From Cytophagales bacterium (GTDB lineage: Bacteria; Bacteroidota; Bacteroidia; Cytophagales; Spirosomataceae), in NCBI GenBank assembly GCA_013205605.1, contig JABMMK010000243.1, forward strand, positions 1-8,489: DNA of 8,489 nucleotides, in the 5' to 3' direction. A program made the position numbers and the translations under genes. This document shows positions 7,906 to 8,489 of the stretch, piece by piece (position 1 is the stretch's first letter; each line of letters opens with the position of its first letter). Under the pieces are notes generated by a model, which did no database searches, was not told where the DNA came from, and was given only the letters and a program-made list of their open reading frames with translations.

Positions 7906-7940
7906 AAGACTATAAGAATGCATGCTATTCTTATAGTCTT
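7906..7940 (-). terminator. 14-bp perfect hairpin between peptide genes and export genes
   Basis: AAGACTATAAGAAT (7906-7919) pairs perfectly with ATTCTTATAGTCTT (7927-7940) around a 7-base loop. On the minus strand the stem is followed by T-C-T-T-T-A-C-T-T-like sequence, a poor U-tract. It lies 4 bases beyond the stop of the second peptide gene and 26 bases before the TTG start of the outer-membrane protein gene. It probably acts as a partial terminator or an mRNA-stabilising end, so that peptide mRNA is more abundant than exporter mRNA. The structure itself is certain; the terminator role is inferred. Confidence 0.6.
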
Positions 7941-7944
7941 AAGT

Positions 7945-8127
7945 TTATAATACTACTTGGGCAGACTTTGTATTTGTTATGGTATCTTTTACAACACTCC
8001 AGGCCCAATTGAAGCCCGCGCTAAAACCAAGTTTGAAATCGGACCACCAATTCCCACCTGTGATGTCAAGCATTTCTTCTTGATTCATTTCACGCCAATG
8101 CATACTACTTTCGATTGTATTTTTCAT
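7945..8127 (-). CDS. Double-glycine leader peptide precursor 2 (bacteriocin-like)
   Basis: The 60-residue precursor has a 25-residue leader ending EMNQEEMLDITGG. Met-12, Glu-8, Met-7, Ile-4 and Gly-2/Gly-1 follow the C39 leader pattern. The predicted 35-residue core starts NWWSDFKLGFSAGF and contains four Trp, a GFSAG (GxxxG) motif at core positions 9-13, three Lys, two Asp and no Cys. This resembles the N-terminal part of peptides grouped as class IIb lactobin A/cerein 7B-like, which are unmodified and often act in pairs. The gene follows the first precursor by 19 bp and lies upstream of the matching C39 exporter in the same direction. Without Cys it cannot form disulfides or lanthionine bridges. 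A signalling peptide rather than a toxin is possible. Confidence 0.83.
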   Translation of the reverse strand: MKNTIESSMHWREMNQEEMLDITGGNWWSDFKLGFSAGFNWAWSVVKDTITNTKSAQVVL

Positions 8128-8146
8128 TTTATTTTTTTTAAAAAAT

Positions 8147-8338
8147 TTAAATAATTGCCATTAATGCTGCGCCTGGGCCAACTACAGTTATGAGTGCAAT
8201 GACTGTGGCTACGACCGTTGCAATTCCTAATATGATTCCTAGCGTATACCAAAATCCACCTCCTTCTACACTCATTAACTCTTCAAATGTTAGCTCTTGA
8301 GCTTGCATTTGCTTTAAATCAAATATGTGATTTTCCAT
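8147..8338 (-). CDS. Double-glycine leader peptide precursor 1 (bacteriocin-like)
   Basis: The 63-residue precursor has a 27-residue leader ending ELTFEELMSVEGG. Leu-12, Thr-11, Glu-8, Leu-7, Val-4 and Gly-2/Gly-1 match the C39 leader consensus very well. Three glycines occur in a row, but only a cut between the second and third puts all leader positions in register. The predicted 36-residue core begins GFWYTLGIILGIA, has a GxxxG motif at core positions 7-11 and a GPG turn at 27-29, and contains no charged residue and no Cys. It would insert readily into membranes. It is the first gene of the operon and sits 19 bp before a second precursor with a complementary, Trp-rich core. This suggests a two-peptide bacteriocin. 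Its ATG is clear, with no Shine-Dalgarno sequence. Confidence 0.85.
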   Translation of the reverse strand: MENHIFDLKQMQAQELTFEELMSVEGGGFWYTLGIILGIATVVATVIALITVVGPGAALMAII

Positions 8339-8489
8339 TTTTACATTATTTTAAAAGGTTAAAATATTTATTTTTTGTCTTCGCGATGACTTTGTAAATG
8401 TAGATGGTGAAGATAATTTGTCTCATTCTTAAATGGACTAATTTATTCAATAATGGACTATTTTTGATCGAATAACTGATCATTTTTGC
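8339..8489 (-). promoter_or_regulatory. Upstream regulatory region of the peptide operon
   Basis: These 151 bases, cut by the window edge, carry no convincing gene. On the minus strand, TACATTTA at 8402-8395 is one base off the -7 consensus and would start transcription near 8388, giving a leader of about 50 bases. No -33 TTTG is present at normal spacing, which would fit a promoter that needs an activator. Upstream lie two 9-bp direct repeats (8432-8440 and 8452-8460). Near the predicted start is an imperfect palindrome (8377-8390). A short inverted repeat, TGATC then GATCA with an 8-bp spacer, is at 8465-8482. Confidence 0.4.
8432..8460 (-). repeat. Two 9-bp direct repeats, 20-bp period, candidate regulator site
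   Basis: On the minus strand TAGTCCATT occurs at 8460-8452 and again at 8440-8432, exactly 20 bp apart, so both copies face nearly the same side of the helix. They are about 30 and 50 bp upstream of the possible -7 element. Direct repeats with this size and spacing are typical of tandem-bound response regulators; LytTR-family sites have a 21-22 bp period. No regulator of that kind is encoded in the window. Confidence 0.45.

Noticed and set aside
7945..8338. Lantibiotic or other post-translationally modified peptide cluster.
   Set aside because: Neither core contains Cys, and no LanM, LanB/C, radical SAM or YcaO-like gene is in the window.
8465..8482. TGATC/GATCA inverted repeat near the right edge as a separate operator.
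   Set aside because: Five-base arms with an 8-base spacer are too short to support on their own; it is only mentioned as part of the upstream region.
8346..8483. A 45-codon minus-strand open frame starting at an ATG at 8483-8481, upstream of the first precursor.
   Set aside because: Its sequence has no GG leader, signal peptide or family resemblance, and it runs through the direct repeats and probable promoter, so it is more likely regulatory DNA.

Overview
The window looks like the chromosome of an AT-rich Bacteroidota, probably a Cytophagia- or Sphingobacteriia-like lineage. Three things point there. Gene starts lack Shine-Dalgarno sequences. Bacteroidota-type -7 elements (TAnnTTTG) sit upstream of genes. 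The window also encodes an outer-membrane protein with a carboxypeptidase-regulatory-like N-terminal domain, a family typical of this phylum. The lineage assignment is inference.

Left part (about 1-2210) is housekeeping tRNA biology. A truncated minus-strand gene at the left edge looks like the N-terminus of arginyl-tRNA synthetase. It is divergent from a plus-strand pair: a Sua5/YrdC-family threonylcarbamoyl-AMP synthase, whose stop overlaps by one base the start of a CCA-adding tRNA nucleotidyltransferase with an HD domain.

Middle (2211-2479): a small Cro/C1-type HTH regulator on the plus strand, preceded by an 11-bp perfect inverted repeat. It ends 2 bp from the convergent end of the next operon.

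Right part (2482-8338, all minus strand, read right to left) is a peptide-export operon. It begins with two small precursors carrying double-glycine leaders (63 and 60 aa). A perfect 14-bp hairpin follows, then a 600-aa outer-membrane-type protein with a TTG start, an 87-aa YbaB/EbfC-like protein, a HlyD-type adaptor with a GTG start, and a C39-peptidase ABC exporter with an intact catalytic triad. The cores lack Cys and the visible operon has no modification enzyme, so the simplest reading is an unmodified two-peptide (class IIb-like) bacteriocin or signalling pair. In this model the exporter cuts the leaders after Gly-Gly, and adaptor plus exporter move the cores across the envelope. No TolC gene and no obvious immunity gene are visible.

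The 151 bp upstream of the first precursor hold two 9-bp direct repeats exactly 20 bp apart, a near-palindrome and a possible -7 element, which suggests regulated transcription. The least ordinary points are the YbaB-like gene inside a secretion operon, the charge-free core of the first peptide, the hairpin separating peptides from machinery, and the outer-membrane protein standing where TolC would be expected.
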